DNA of 45,254 bases, taken from NCBI GenBank assembly GCA_947259955.1, contig CAMYOI010000019.1, forward strand, positions 1 through 45,254. Reading direction: 5' to 3'. The notes under the pieces were generated by a model. It had not been told where the DNA came from. It was given only the letters and a program-made list of their open reading frames with translations, and did no database searches. The DNA comes from an uncultured Gammaproteobacteria bacterium. GTDB lineage: Bacteria; Pseudomonadota; Gammaproteobacteria; Arenicellales; JAANXG01. Below, piece by piece: positions 32,486 to 42,306 of the stretch (its first letter is position 1; each line of letters begins with the position of its first letter). Position numbers and translations under genes: made by a program.

Positions 32486-33217
32486 TCAACGCCTGGTCCA
32501 GCGGCGAACCTCGGGTGTGTGCCGCCTGCTTACGTCGAGTTTGTCGTCAATCTCCCTGAGCAGAACGCGCCAGCGCCCCGACGGTTGTTTTTCTATACCC
32601 CGGATGTAGTCGACAGCCACGAGTGCGTTGCGGTGAATTCGAAGGAAGCGCTCCGAGAATTCTTCCTCCAGACTGACTAGAGAATCCTCGATGAGGTGCT
32701 GCTCGCTGGTGGTGCGCACCGTGACGTATTTATTGTCCGCCATGAAGTACACGATGTCCTGAACCGGAATCAATGTGATCTGACCTCGCATGTGCACACT
32801 GATATGGCTCCGTGAGTTGGAATCGTTCTGGGCTTTGCTGACCTCGCGCAGCTGCTTCGTGCTGACCTGCTTCGCTTTCTGCAGAGCGGCTGACAGACGA
32901 TCCTTGCGGATGGGCTTGAGCAGATAATCGATTGCGTTGACCTCAAACGCTTCCAGGGCATGCTGATCATAAGCCGTGGTAAAGATTACTGCAGGGGGTA
33001 TTTCCATCGATTGCAGGTGCATGGCCGCTTCCAGTCCGTCCATTACCGGCATGCGGATATCCATGAGCAGGCACTCCGGCTTGAGTTCCATGGTTTTCTC
33101 GATCGCCTCATTGCCATTCATGGCTTCTCCGACGATCAGGTGTTCACCTTCTTTTTCGATCAACTCGCGCATCCGGGCACGCGCAAGCTTCTCGTCATCA
33201 ACGACCAGAATCTTCAT
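32486..33217 (-). CDS. algR: LytTR-family response regulator, AlgR-like
   Basis: REC '[19 protein letters not shown]...[12 protein letters not shown]' plus LytTR '[15 protein letters not shown]'; upstream of hemC as in pseudomonads. Confidence 0.9.
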   Translation of the reverse strand: MKILVVDDEKLARARMRELIEKEGEHLIVGEAMNGNEAIEKTMELKPECLLMDIRMPVMDGLEAAMHLQSMEIPPAVIFTTAYDQHALEAFEVNAIDYLLKPIRKDRLSAALQKAKQVSTKQLREVSKAQNDSNSRSHISVHMRGQITLIPVQDIVYFMADNKYVTVRTTSEQHLIEDSLVSLEEEFSERFLRIHRNALVAVDYIRGIEKQPSGRWRVLLREIDDKLDVSRRHTPEVRRWTRR

Positions 33218-34347
33218 AGTGTTACACCTCCAAAGGCCGGGTGTTTTATTTCGACCGAAAAATGCTGCTGCGTCTGTTCGATATTGATGCTCGCATCATC
33301 TCCATACAGATCTTTAAGTCTCAATCGGATATTGTCCAGTGATACCTCCCGTTCCTGGTCTCGCCCAGTTTTTTCGGAAAGCACGGGATTTCGCACAAAT
33401 ATCCGCAGGTTTTTATCTTCCATGCTGATTTCGATATCAATTTCTCCACCCTCCTGGAGATGCTCGATGCCGTGTCGAATGGCATTCTCCAGCAATAGTT
33501 GCAGCATGAGCACAGGCGTTTTCGCCTGACGCGTTACTCCACTTACGTTCCAGTTCGTGTTCAATCTTTGTTCCAGACGAAGCTTTTCCAGCTTGAGGTA
33601 CTTCCTGGCGACTTTAACCTCGTTTTGAACGGGCACCAGATCTTTCCGCTCATCCAGCATCAACCTGAACAGGTCGGCCATATCCTCGATCGCGGCTTCG
33701 GCTTTTACCGGTGCACGTTGGGTCAGGCTGGCAATGATATTCATGCTGTTGAACAGAAAGTGAGGCCGTATTCTATGCTTCAGGATCTGGGCACGCGCCC
33801 GCTCCGTAGCCAATGTCGTCTTGCGAAGCTGATCGCGCGCCACGAAGTAGCGGAGCGCCATGGCGTTGATGATGGCGCTTACGATCAGGTTCCGCGCATG
33901 AAAATTCAGGTACCATTCGGGTCGATATGCGAACACATAGTCGAACGCGGCCAGGAGCCACAAGGAGAGCTCACCTACAAGCCATGTTATACACAACAGC
34001 ATGGCGTAGGTGAATAATAGTGCACGATTGCCCGGAAGGCGATTCAAATGTGGCCTTGCCAGGCATAGCGCGCAGACGCTGAGCAGCGCGATCCACTGCA
34101 TAAACAGCGAAATCAGCAACAAATCGTGGAAGATGTTGGCGGTTATCGGCGGAATGACGATTGTAAATATGATTGCCAGGAATTCCGCAAGCACCGCGGT
34201 GTTCAACACCATTTCCCCCCGGCAAAAATCCGGCAGCAAGCCTGAATCCGGAAGGGAGTTCCCCCAGTCGATATTCCTCTTAGGTCCCTCTCTCTTTGTC
34301 GCCCGGTGAAGATTCAATATGGATTGCATAGTTTGCGACTCAACCAC
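33214..34347 (-). CDS. AlgZ/FimS/LytS-type sensor histidine kinase (copy 1)
   Basis: 'HRIRPHFLFNSMNIIASL', 'LMLQLLLENAIRHGIEHL'; overlaps algR. Confidence 0.88.
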   Translation of the reverse strand: MVESQTMQSILNLHRATKREGPKRNIDWGNSLPDSGLLPDFCRGEMVLNTAVLAEFLAIIFTIVIPPITANIFHDLLLISLFMQWIALLSVCALCLARPHLNRLPGNRALLFTYAMLLCITWLVGELSLWLLAAFDYVFAYRPEWYLNFHARNLIVSAIINAMALRYFVARDQLRKTTLATERARAQILKHRIRPHFLFNSMNIIASLTQRAPVKAEAAIEDMADLFRLMLDERKDLVPVQNEVKVARKYLKLEKLRLEQRLNTNWNVSGVTRQAKTPVLMLQLLLENAIRHGIEHLQEGGEIDIEISMEDKNLRIFVRNPVLSEKTGRDQEREVSLDNIRLRLKDLYGDDASINIEQTQQHFSVEIKHPAFGGVTL

Positions 34348-35425
34348 GGACGATGGGCATTCTGATTTTTACGTAGTAGTTCCCCTGCTGCTCCAGGTTT
34401 TGCAACGTTGCCCTTCCCCCGAAGTGCCGGGACAGCCTTTCACGGACGTTGTCCATAGCGATGCGGTTTCCCCTCCTGTTATGGTTTGGATTAGCGACTT
34501 TCGGTACTGGATTGCTGATCATGATATTCAGGTCCTCGCCCTCGGACCATAGCTGGATATCCACGGTGCCTCCGGCAAAACTCGGTTCGATTCCGTGGTA
34601 AACGGCGTTTTCCAGTAGTGGTTGTAATGTCAGAGAGGGTATCAGCGCGCTGCGGGGGACGTTGGACGCCGTCCACTTGACCTGCAGGCGCTCCCCGAGA
34701 CGCAACTTCTCGATGTCGAGATACTGCCTGGCCAGTTCCCCCTCCGCCGTAATGGGGACCATTTTTCGCGCATCGGCGAGCAGCACGCGGAAAACGTCAG
34801 CCAGGTCCTGCAGTGCCTTCTCGGCCAGATCCGGATCGGATCGAATCAGACTGGCGACGCTGTTCATGCTGTTGAACAGAAAATGGGGTCGAATGCGGGA
34901 CTGCAGGGCCTGCAAGCGATCCTGCTGTTGTGATTCACTCCTGGTCTGAGCTCGCTGGTGGATGAATATGTATCTGAGGGTCATCGCGATGATCAGGACG
35001 CCGATGATGATCAGGCGAGCCAGGGTCGTATCGTGGTCGGGGGGCCATCGCTGTGCAGTGATCTCAGTGAGGTATAGGATGAATAGTATACCTTCGTAAA
35101 CGCCTACCACGATAAGCAGTAATACGACGAAGGTAACGGCTGTTTTGGGCACTACACCAAGGTTTGGCAGAGCGTTAGCGATGATTTTCAGCGCGACGAT
35201 GCTGAGCAGCGCCACCGTCTGGGTGAATGCGGTCAGAAGCAGGAAATCGTTCCAGGCTCCAGGGTTCAGATCGTCGTTGCGTGCTACCGCAAGGATGGTA
35301 GCGATAACCTGGGCGCCTATGAAGAAGCGTAACGTAATCGACGGGCTGGACAGGTCCAGGGAGAATCGTTCTTGGGGCCGTCGGTTTTCTCGCATATATG
35401 AATAGCCAAGCGTAGTCGACGTCAA
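34340..35425 (-). CDS. AlgZ/FimS/LytS-type sensor histidine kinase (copy 2)
   Basis: 'SRIRPHFLFNSMNSVASLI', 'LTLQPLLENAVYHGIEPSFAGG', 'RIAMDNVRERLSRHFGG'; overlaps copy 1. Confidence 0.88.
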   Translation of the reverse strand: MTSTTLGYSYMRENRRPQERFSLDLSSPSITLRFFIGAQVIATILAVARNDDLNPGAWNDFLLLTAFTQTVALLSIVALKIIANALPNLGVVPKTAVTFVVLLLIVVGVYEGILFILYLTEITAQRWPPDHDTTLARLIIIGVLIIAMTLRYIFIHQRAQTRSESQQQDRLQALQSRIRPHFLFNSMNSVASLIRSDPDLAEKALQDLADVFRVLLADARKMVPITAEGELARQYLDIEKLRLGERLQVKWTASNVPRSALIPSLTLQPLLENAVYHGIEPSFAGGTVDIQLWSEGEDLNIMISNPVPKVANPNHNRRGNRIAMDNVRERLSRHFGGRATLQNLEQQGNYYVKIRMPIVRG

Positions 35426-35508
35426 TGATAACCCGTCGGGATTCTGGGGCGCACTCCGGCCAAGTGTATCAGTATTGGTAATTCGCCCCGATTTTCGGGG
35501 AGCGGCGC

Positions 35509-35536
35509 AAAAAAAACCCCCCGGTAAACGGGGGGT
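35509..35536 (-). terminator. Intrinsic terminator, minus-strand
   Basis: Minus strand ACCCCCCGTTTACCGGGGGGTTTTTTTT: 7-bp G/C stem followed by a U tract. Confidence 0.85.
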
Positions 35537-35600
35537 CAGGTAACCTGATTCGGATACAGGTGGGGGTGTCTGAGGAAGGTGTCCCGAATCAGGGTATTCT
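35509..35600 (-). ncRNA. Candidate small regulatory RNA with C-rich loop
   Basis: Minus strand CCTGATTCGGGACA-[CCTTCCTCAGACACCCCCACC]-TGTATCCGAATCAGG stem-loop followed 14 nt later by the intrinsic terminator; no ORF accounts for it. 5' end not determined. Confidence 0.55.
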
Positions 35601-35766
35601 TTAGACGCTCAAATCAGTGTTATGGATCGTTGGAAGTTAGTCTAGGTCAGCCGTCGCGGAGGTGCAATGCGCCGTAGATAAGCGGGTTGCGGTGGCGGAT
35701 AAACGGCCGCTTCTGGTGCAAATTGCAGGCTAAGTTATACTGCCGATTTTTCAGAAGGTTGAGCCG

Positions 35767-37155
35767 ATGGTAACGACGAAACCCTGGGGAGGGAGGTTCT
35801 CCGAGCCCACCCACGAACTGGTCGAGCGATTCACCCAATCCTTGGATTGGGACCGTAGACTATACAAGTATGACATCATCGGCTCAATCGCGCATGCCCG
35901 TATGCTGGCGAGATCCGAAATTCTGAGCGTCGATGAATGTGATTCCATCGTGGCAGGCCTCGAGTCGATCGAGGCGGAGATCGATGATGGTGGCTTTTCA
36001 TGGTCGTCGGAGCTGGAAGACGTCCACATGAACATCGAAGCCGAGCTCACCGCGAAAATTGGCGAGCCTGGAAAGAAGCTCCATACCGGCCGATCCAGAA
36101 ATGACCAGGTTGCAACGGATATGAGGTTGTTTCTCAGAGATGCCGTCGATGAACAAATGCATCTGCTGCTGGTGCTACAGGGTCTATTGCTGGATGTCGC
36201 GGAGCGCGAGGCGGAAACGCCGATGCCCGGAGTGACTCATCTGCAGGTCGCCCAACCCGTAACCTTTGGTCATCATATGATGGCGTGGTTCCAGATGCTG
36301 GACAGGGACCGGCAACGATTGGCCGATGCACGCCGCCGGATCAACATCTCACCTCTGGGGTCGGCGGCCCTTGCCGGAACGTCTTTTGGGATAGACCGGG
36401 AGTTTACCGCGCGGGAACTCGGTTTCGATGCTCCGAGCGAAAATTCCCTGGACGCCGTTTCCGACAGGGATTTCGTCATCGAATACTGCAGCCACGCGGC
36501 ATTGTTGGCGGTGCATCTTTCCAGGATGGCCGAAGAGCTCATATTGTGGGCGTCGGAGCGTTACCGTTTCATCGAAATCGGAGACGCGTTCTGCACGGGG
36601 TCTTCCATCATGCCGCAGAAAAAAAATCCTGACGTGGCGGAACTGATCCGGGGCAAAAGCGGGGGCGTAGTCGGAAATCTGGTCAGTATGCTGGTTCTTG
36701 TGAAGGCACAGCCGTTGGCCTATAACCGCGACAATCAGGAGGACAAATCGCCCATGTTCGACACCGTCGATGCGGTTACCGGGAGCTTGCAGATATTCAG
36801 CGCCATGCTCCCGACCATAGAGGTCGATAGGGAACAAATGCGAAGCGCCGTGGAGAACGGATTTGCCACGGCCACGGATCTGGCGGAGTATCTTGTTGGC
36901 AAGGGTGTTCCGTTTCGGGATGCTCATGAAATCGTTGGCAAATCGGTCCGCTATTGTATCGACAACGATTTACGGCTCGGCGATCTGTCTATGCATCAAT
37001 TTCGGGAGTTCAGCGACGAAATTGGGGATGATGTGTATTCGGTATTGACCGTTGAGGGATCGATCCGGGCGCGCAATCATATCGGCGGCACCTCTCCGAT
37101 GCAGGTCCGGGCCGCTATCAGCCGTGCACGTGAACGGCTGGAAGCGAGTAAATAA
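35767..37155 (+). CDS. argH: Argininosuccinate lyase
   Basis: '[33 protein letters not shown]', '[28 protein letters not shown]'. Confidence 0.97.
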   Translation: MVTTKPWGGRFSEPTHELVERFTQSLDWDRRLYKYDIIGSIAHARMLARSEILSVDECDSIVAGLESIEAEIDDGGFSWSSELEDVHMNIEAELTAKIGEPGKKLHTGRSRNDQVATDMRLFLRDAVDEQMHLLLVLQGLLLDVAEREAETPMPGVTHLQVAQPVTFGHHMMAWFQMLDRDRQRLADARRRINISPLGSAALAGTSFGIDREFTARELGFDAPSENSLDAVSDRDFVIEYCSHAALLAVHLSRMAEELILWASERYRFIEIGDAFCTGSSIMPQKKNPDVAELIRGKSGGVVGNLVSMLVLVKAQPLAYNRDNQEDKSPMFDTVDAVTGSLQIFSAMLPTIEVDREQMRSAVENGFATATDLAEYLVGKGVPFRDAHEIVGKSVRYCIDNDLRLGDLSMHQFREFSDEIGDDVYSVLTVEGSIRARNHIGGTSPMQVRAAISRARERLEASK

Positions 37156-37225
37156 ATGGAGCGATCTGCACGGCAACGGGTTAAACTGTGCGGGCTTCCG
37201 GGGAATATTTTGAGGGTTAACTGGT

Positions 37226-37453
37226 ATGTTTGTTCGTTGTCGTAGTTTGATGTTCAACTTGGCGTTGCTGGGTGGTGTAATGCTTGCGATCTCCGGCTGT
37301 GGTCAAAAAGGACCGCTTTATCTTACCGATGAGATGGGCCAGGATCCCCAACCGCTGGAGGTAAGCGAGCAGGAGCTGCGAGATATACAGGATGAGGAAG
37401 CGCTGCAAGCTCAGCCCTACGACGGTAGCCTGATTCCTTCTTCCAGAAGGTGA
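37226..37453 (+). CDS. lptM: LptM (YifL-like) small lipoprotein
   Basis: Lipobox 'AISGCGQKGPLYL', between argH and lysA. Confidence 0.85.
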   Translation: MFVRCRSLMFNLALLGGVMLAISGCGQKGPLYLTDEMGQDPQPLEVSEQELRDIQDEEALQAQPYDGSLIPSSRR

Positions 37454-37478
37454 GCGTCGCGGATCAGGCGGCGAAATC

Positions 37479-38741
37479 GTGGTGGATGCTTTCAGCAGGC
37501 AGGGCTCCGAGCTGTACGCTGAAGACGTTGCGCTCAGCGCCATAGCGACACAGGTAGGAACGCCCTGCTATGTCTACTCCCGCGCGATAATCGAGTCGAA
37601 CTGGCGCGAATACGACCTCGGATTTGGCGGTCATCCTCATGCGATCTGCTATGCCGTCAAGGCCAATTCCAATCTCGAGGTGCTGCGGCTTCTAGCTGAT
37701 CTGGGTTCGTGGTTTGACATCGTATCCGGTGGGGAGCTGGAACGGGTGTTGCTGGCCGGAGGCTCTGCCGGCCGGGTTGTTTTTTCCGGGGTAGCGAAGA
37801 CCGCTGAAGAAATGGAAAGGGCGATTGGCGTCGGCATCCATTGCTTTGATGTCGAGTCGGTCGCCGAGCTAGAGAGGCTGAGCCGTATTGCGGTGCGACT
37901 TGGAAAAGTTGCACCGGTTGCGCTCAGAATCAATCCGGACGTCGACGCCGGAACCCATCCGTATATCGCTACCGGGCTGAAAGAGACCAAGTTTGGGATA
38001 GCTATCGACGACGCCATCACGACCTACCGCATGGCTGCTGATACGGCCAATATACGGATCACCGGCATCGCGGCGCATATCGGATCACAGATTACCGAAT
38101 CAGGCCCGTTCATCGATGCACTCGTGCGGATGTTGGAACTGATCGGGGAACTGGAAAATGAAGGCATCACCATCCGACACCTGGATATCGGCGGTGGTTT
38201 GGGTATCCGCTACCGGGACGAGTCACCCCCGGGAGCGCGGGAATTTATCGAGACGCTCGTTGATCGGGTGCGGGATCACCGCGCAGATCTCAAGTTGTAT
38301 ATAGAACCCGGGCGATCCATCGTGGGTAACGCCGGTGTCTTGCTCACCGGGGTGGAATATCTGAAATCCAACGGCGACACGCATTTCGCGGTGGTCGATG
38401 CCGGTCTGAACGACATCCTTCGTCCGGCACTCTACAATGCGTGGCAAAACATCGTTCCGGTGCAGGACAACCCCGGTTTGCGCTCCTGTGTTTATGATGT
38501 GGTGGGTCCGGTTTGCGAAACCGGAGACCGGCTTGGATCTCAGCGTGAGCTCGCTATCGAGGCCGGAGACGTTCTGGCAATCATGGACGCGGGTGCGTAC
38601 GGGCATGTCATGAGTTCCAACTACAACAGCCGGCCCCGGCCTCCGGAGGTTCTGGTGGATGGCGTCGAATTTCATATCGTCCGCAGGAGGGAAACCATCT
38701 CGGATATGACCGCTGCTGAATCCGCCCCACCGCAGGATTAG
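37479..38741 (+). CDS. lysA: Diaminopimelate decarboxylase
   Basis: GTG start; 'ICYAVKANSNLEVLRLLADLGSWFDIVSGGEL', 'HIGSQITE', 'LDIGGGLGIRY', 'EPGRSIVGNAG', 'DAGAYGHVMSSNYNSRPRPPEVLVDG'. Confidence 0.97.
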   Translation: MVDAFSRQGSELYAEDVALSAIATQVGTPCYVYSRAIIESNWREYDLGFGGHPHAICYAVKANSNLEVLRLLADLGSWFDIVSGGELERVLLAGGSAGRVVFSGVAKTAEEMERAIGVGIHCFDVESVAELERLSRIAVRLGKVAPVALRINPDVDAGTHPYIATGLKETKFGIAIDDAITTYRMAADTANIRITGIAAHIGSQITESGPFIDALVRMLELIGELENEGITIRHLDIGGGLGIRYRDESPPGAREFIETLVDRVRDHRADLKLYIEPGRSIVGNAGVLLTGVEYLKSNGDTHFAVVDAGLNDILRPALYNAWQNIVPVQDNPGLRSCVYDVVGPVCETGDRLGSQRELAIEAGDVLAIMDAGAYGHVMSSNYNSRPRPPEVLVDGVEFHIVRRRETISDMTAAESAPPQD

Positions 38742-38754
38742 CCCGCATTTCGAT

Positions 38755-40029
38755 ATGCTGTTCCTGGTTTTGCAGTTGACGGAATTATTGCTGCCTAAAC
38801 GTAGTTTCCGGTTACTGTTTTCCGGGCTGTTGATGTTTACCTCAACTGGCCATGCATTCGACTACGAAGATCTGGTCGACCTAATCAGCTCGAAAAACAT
38901 CACCGCCATAGAACAGGTGCTGCCGAACCTGCCCGACGAGTATCTGGAAAGTTACACCCTCGTTCATCACAGCCGCAGTCTGCACGGCGCCTCCCATGAT
39001 TTCCCGCGCGCCATACTTTTTGGAAAGGATGCAAAATTGATGCTCACCTTCAACGGGAGTGCTGGCCAGCGCAGATACAACGATCTCGAGATCATGCAGT
39101 TCAGGGACGAAGCATCGGTTTTCGAGCTGCGTTCCGTATCTTTCGAAAACGGGGTCAGGTTTTCACAAAGGAATCCCGCGCTGTGTCTGGGGTGCCACGG
39201 AGCCGATCCGCGGCCAATATGGAGCAGCTATGAATACTCAGAGGACAAGGGGGTGGTTCACTGGCCGGGCTTCTATGGGTCCACCCACGATGCGCCGGTG
39301 CTGAACGGGGACGAAAAAGCCGCGTTCGACCGTTTCCGTGCACGTGCAAGGACGCACCCGAGGTATCGATTTCTGAAACTCCGGCATCCGGGGTCGCAGT
39401 GGTATCCCTACGGCGCCGGTCCCTTCAAACACCAGTTCAGACCCAACAACAGGCTGGGTAATCTGCTGGCTCGACTCAATGCCAAAAGACTGGCACGCCA
39501 TCTTCGAAGAGGTGCGTTCTATGGTGATTATCCCAGCTTGTCGATGTTGTGGGTACTGCAGTGTCCTGAGATCTCGAACGATCCCTTCATGGTTTTCATA
39601 GAAGATCGATTTCGCCAGCAGTATCCCAACCTTGGAAATGTCCTGGAGCGCCTGACCGGAGCACGGGAGCGCGTCGCATTCATGCTCGAGAAACTGCTGT
39701 TGGGTCCGACGGTGTTTACATGGAATATGAGTCTCGAGCCGACCATCGATGAACCCCGTTTTTTTACCGGCATAGTGCATATCGACGAACTGGTCGCGGC
39801 CGAGCTGCTGGGCGGTATGCCCAGGGATCACTGGTTGCGGGATTTTTATACACCGTGGACCCAGCGCGAGCTGTACGACACCTTCAAACCCGGTTACTAC
39901 GACGCAAATGTGGCGCCGGGCGGCGTCGGTGAGGATTACGATTCAGTCGGCGTATTCTACGACCGCGATCACGCTCGAGGGGCATGCCAGGAGCTGCTGC
40001 GACAAGCCTCGTCGGAAATCGATTACTGA
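38755..40029 (+). CDS. Exported protein of unknown function with single CxxCH heme-binding motif
   Basis: N-terminal hydrophobic signal; 'NPALCLGCHGADPRPIWSSYEYSEDKGVVHWPGFYGSTHD'; otherwise no domain recognised. Confidence 0.75.
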   Translation: MLFLVLQLTELLLPKRSFRLLFSGLLMFTSTGHAFDYEDLVDLISSKNITAIEQVLPNLPDEYLESYTLVHHSRSLHGASHDFPRAILFGKDAKLMLTFNGSAGQRRYNDLEIMQFRDEASVFELRSVSFENGVRFSQRNPALCLGCHGADPRPIWSSYEYSEDKGVVHWPGFYGSTHDAPVLNGDEKAAFDRFRARARTHPRYRFLKLRHPGSQWYPYGAGPFKHQFRPNNRLGNLLARLNAKRLARHLRRGAFYGDYPSLSMLWVLQCPEISNDPFMVFIEDRFRQQYPNLGNVLERLTGARERVAFMLEKLLLGPTVFTWNMSLEPTIDEPRFFTGIVHIDELVAAELLGGMPRDHWLRDFYTPWTQRELYDTFKPGYYDANVAPGGVGEDYDSVGVFYDRDHARGACQELLRQASSEIDY

Positions 40030-40038
40030 GCGCGGAAG

Positions 40039-40890
40039 ATGTCCGATATCTTCGATTTCGACAGACCGCCACCGCTGTACGCGGTGATGGGAAATCCGGT
40101 TGAACACAGCAGGTCGCCTGAAATTCATCAGATGTTTGCACGACAGTGCTCGCTTCAAATCGACTACACGAAAATCCATGTTGAAGTCGGTGGGTTCCCG
40201 CAGGCGGTGAGCAGTTTCCAGGCCAGCGGGGGACGTGGGCTGAACGTTACGGTTCCCTTCAAGATGGAAGCACGCAGATTGTGCGATGTGTGCAGTGACC
40301 GGGCGGCGCTTGCCGGCGCGGTTAACACGCTGTGGTTCGATGACGCCGTAATTCACGGCGACAACACGGACGGCATTGGAATTTGCAACGATATCACCTT
40401 GAATATCGGTCAAACCATCACCGGCAGTCGCTTGTTGCTGCTGGGTGCCGGTGGCGCCGTGCGCGGGGTGCTGGGACAGATACTGGGCCAGCGCCCATCA
40501 TGCGTGGTGGTCGCAAATCGCACCGTGGATAAGGCGATAGAACTGACCAATCATTATCAGGCTCATGGCGAAATCCGCGGATGCGGGTTCGATGAGCTGG
40601 AAGGTTCGTCCTTCGATATCGTGATCAATGGCACCGCGGCAAGCCTGTACGGAGACATCCCCGATTTACCGGCCATGGGTCTTGCCGAAGAAACCCTGGC
40701 TTACGATATGATGTATTCCGACGAGGCCACCGTATTCATGAACTGGGCGTTGGAGCGCGGCATGACGCGAGTCTGCGATGGTCTCGGGATGCTGGTAGAG
40801 CAGGCGGCGGAATCGTTTGCTATCTGGCACGGGGTTCGGCCGGAAACCGGGCCGGTGATTCACTCGATGAGGAAGCCGGGCACGGACTGA
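40039..40890 (+). CDS. aroE: Shikimate dehydrogenase
   Basis: 'YAVMGNPVEHSRSPEIHQMFARQ', 'GLNVTVPFKMEA', 'LLLLGAGGAVRGVLG', 'YDMMYS'. Confidence 0.95.
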   Translation: MSDIFDFDRPPPLYAVMGNPVEHSRSPEIHQMFARQCSLQIDYTKIHVEVGGFPQAVSSFQASGGRGLNVTVPFKMEARRLCDVCSDRAALAGAVNTLWFDDAVIHGDNTDGIGICNDITLNIGQTITGSRLLLLGAGGAVRGVLGQILGQRPSCVVVANRTVDKAIELTNHYQAHGEIRGCGFDELEGSSFDIVINGTAASLYGDIPDLPAMGLAEETLAYDMMYSDEATVFMNWALERGMTRVCDGLGMLVEQAAESFAIWHGVRPETGPVIHSMRKPGTD

Positions 40891-40896
40891 GATCGA

Positions 40897-42249
40897 CTAT
40901 CCCAACGTGACCAGCTCTTCCGCTGCTGTCGGGTGTATCGCCACGGTGTTGTCGAAGTCGGCCTTGGTCGCACCCATTTTCACCGCGACCGAGAAACCCT
41001 GGATGATCTCGTCCGCGAATTCACCGGCGATATGGCAGCCGACTATCTTCTCCTCCGCGCCCGTAGTCACGAGTTTGGCCACCGTGGGCACCTTGTGCTC
41101 CAGGGTAGCGTAGTACATGTTGACGAACTGACTGCGGTATACACGCACCGAGTCCCTGCCAAACTTTTCGATAGCCTCGTTTTCCGTTAGACCGACTGTG
41201 CCGATTGGTGGATGGCTGAATACCACACTCGCCACGTTGTCGTAATCGAGACGGGCGCGCGGCTCGCCGTTGAACAGTCTGTCGGCGAGGCGTCTTCCGG
41301 CGGCGATGGCGACCGGGGTAAGTTCGATGCGGCCGGATACATCGCCCAGGGCGTAGACATTTTCGACGTTCGTGTTCTGAAACGGATCGGTTGCGATATA
41401 GCCCCGGTCATCCAGGGAGATACCCGCACGATCTAGGCCGAGACCGGAGGTGTTCGGCTCGCGTCCGACCGCCCAAATAACACAGTCGAGCCGTTCGATG
41501 CGGCGGCCGTCCTTCGCGTGCAGCGCCAGAGAACCGCAGTCGTCCCGGCTCAAGGCACTGACCAGGAATCGGGTTTCGAAATGCACTCCGGATAATTCCA
41601 TCTGCTGCATTACCAGCTCATGCAGGTCGTGGTCGAACGGTCTCAAGACCTTGTCCTTCCGAAGAACCTGCACGACTTCGCTGCCGAGGGCGTTCATGAC
41701 GCCGCTGAACTCGGTTGCAATGTAGCCCGCGCCGACTATGGCGAGCCGCCGTGGCTGCTCTTCAAGCTCGAAAAAGCCGTCGCTGTCGATGGCAAGCTCC
41801 CCGCCTGGAACGACCGCGACGACGGGGTGACCTCCGGTTGCGATCAGGACGTGGTCGGCCCGATAAGATGTCCCGTCCACCTCGACCGTGTCGGCCGCGG
41901 TGAATTGGCCATGGCCGATGATTTTGTCGATCCCCGAAGCATCGAGATTGCGGTGGTAGATGCCGTTAAGGCGTAAGACATAGGCGTCCCGGGCTTTCTT
42001 GATAGTCTTCCAGTCAAATCCCTTCAGTTCGACGTCGAAGCCGTAGCCTTTGGCATGATGGAGCACTTCGCCGATCCTGGACGCGTTCCACATGACCTTC
42101 TTGGGGACACAGCCCACGTTGACGCAGGTGCCGCCCATACGGTTGCCTTCGATCAATGCGACACTGGCGCCGTGTTTTGCGGCGCGCCGGGCCGAGGCAA
42201 TGCCGCCGCTGCCGCCTCCGATCACGAGATAGTCGTAGCGCTTGGTCAT
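40897..42249 (-). CDS. gor: Glutathione-disulfide reductase
   Basis: '[49 protein letters not shown]', C-terminal '[14 protein letters not shown]'. Confidence 0.93.
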   Translation of the reverse strand: MTKRYDYLVIGGGSGGIASARRAAKHGASVALIEGNRMGGTCVNVGCVPKKVMWNASRIGEVLHHAKGYGFDVELKGFDWKTIKKARDAYVLRLNGIYHRNLDASGIDKIIGHGQFTAADTVEVDGTSYRADHVLIATGGHPVVAVVPGGELAIDSDGFFELEEQPRRLAIVGAGYIATEFSGVMNALGSEVVQVLRKDKVLRPFDHDLHELVMQQMELSGVHFETRFLVSALSRDDCGSLALHAKDGRRIERLDCVIWAVGREPNTSGLGLDRAGISLDDRGYIATDPFQNTNVENVYALGDVSGRIELTPVAIAAGRRLADRLFNGEPRARLDYDNVASVVFSHPPIGTVGLTENEAIEKFGRDSVRVYRSQFVNMYYATLEHKVPTVAKLVTTGAEEKIVGCHIAGEFADEIIQGFSVAVKMGATKADFDNTVAIHPTAAEELVTLG

Positions 42250-42306
42250 CTTGTTTCAATCGTGGTGGGGTGCGGAACTGTACAGCATAACTCGTATCCG
42301 TGATAC

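Noticed and set aside
35647-35838. 63-aa minus-strand ORF overlapping the argH start
   Set aside because: Overlaps the argH promoter/start antisense, no RBS or domain support.
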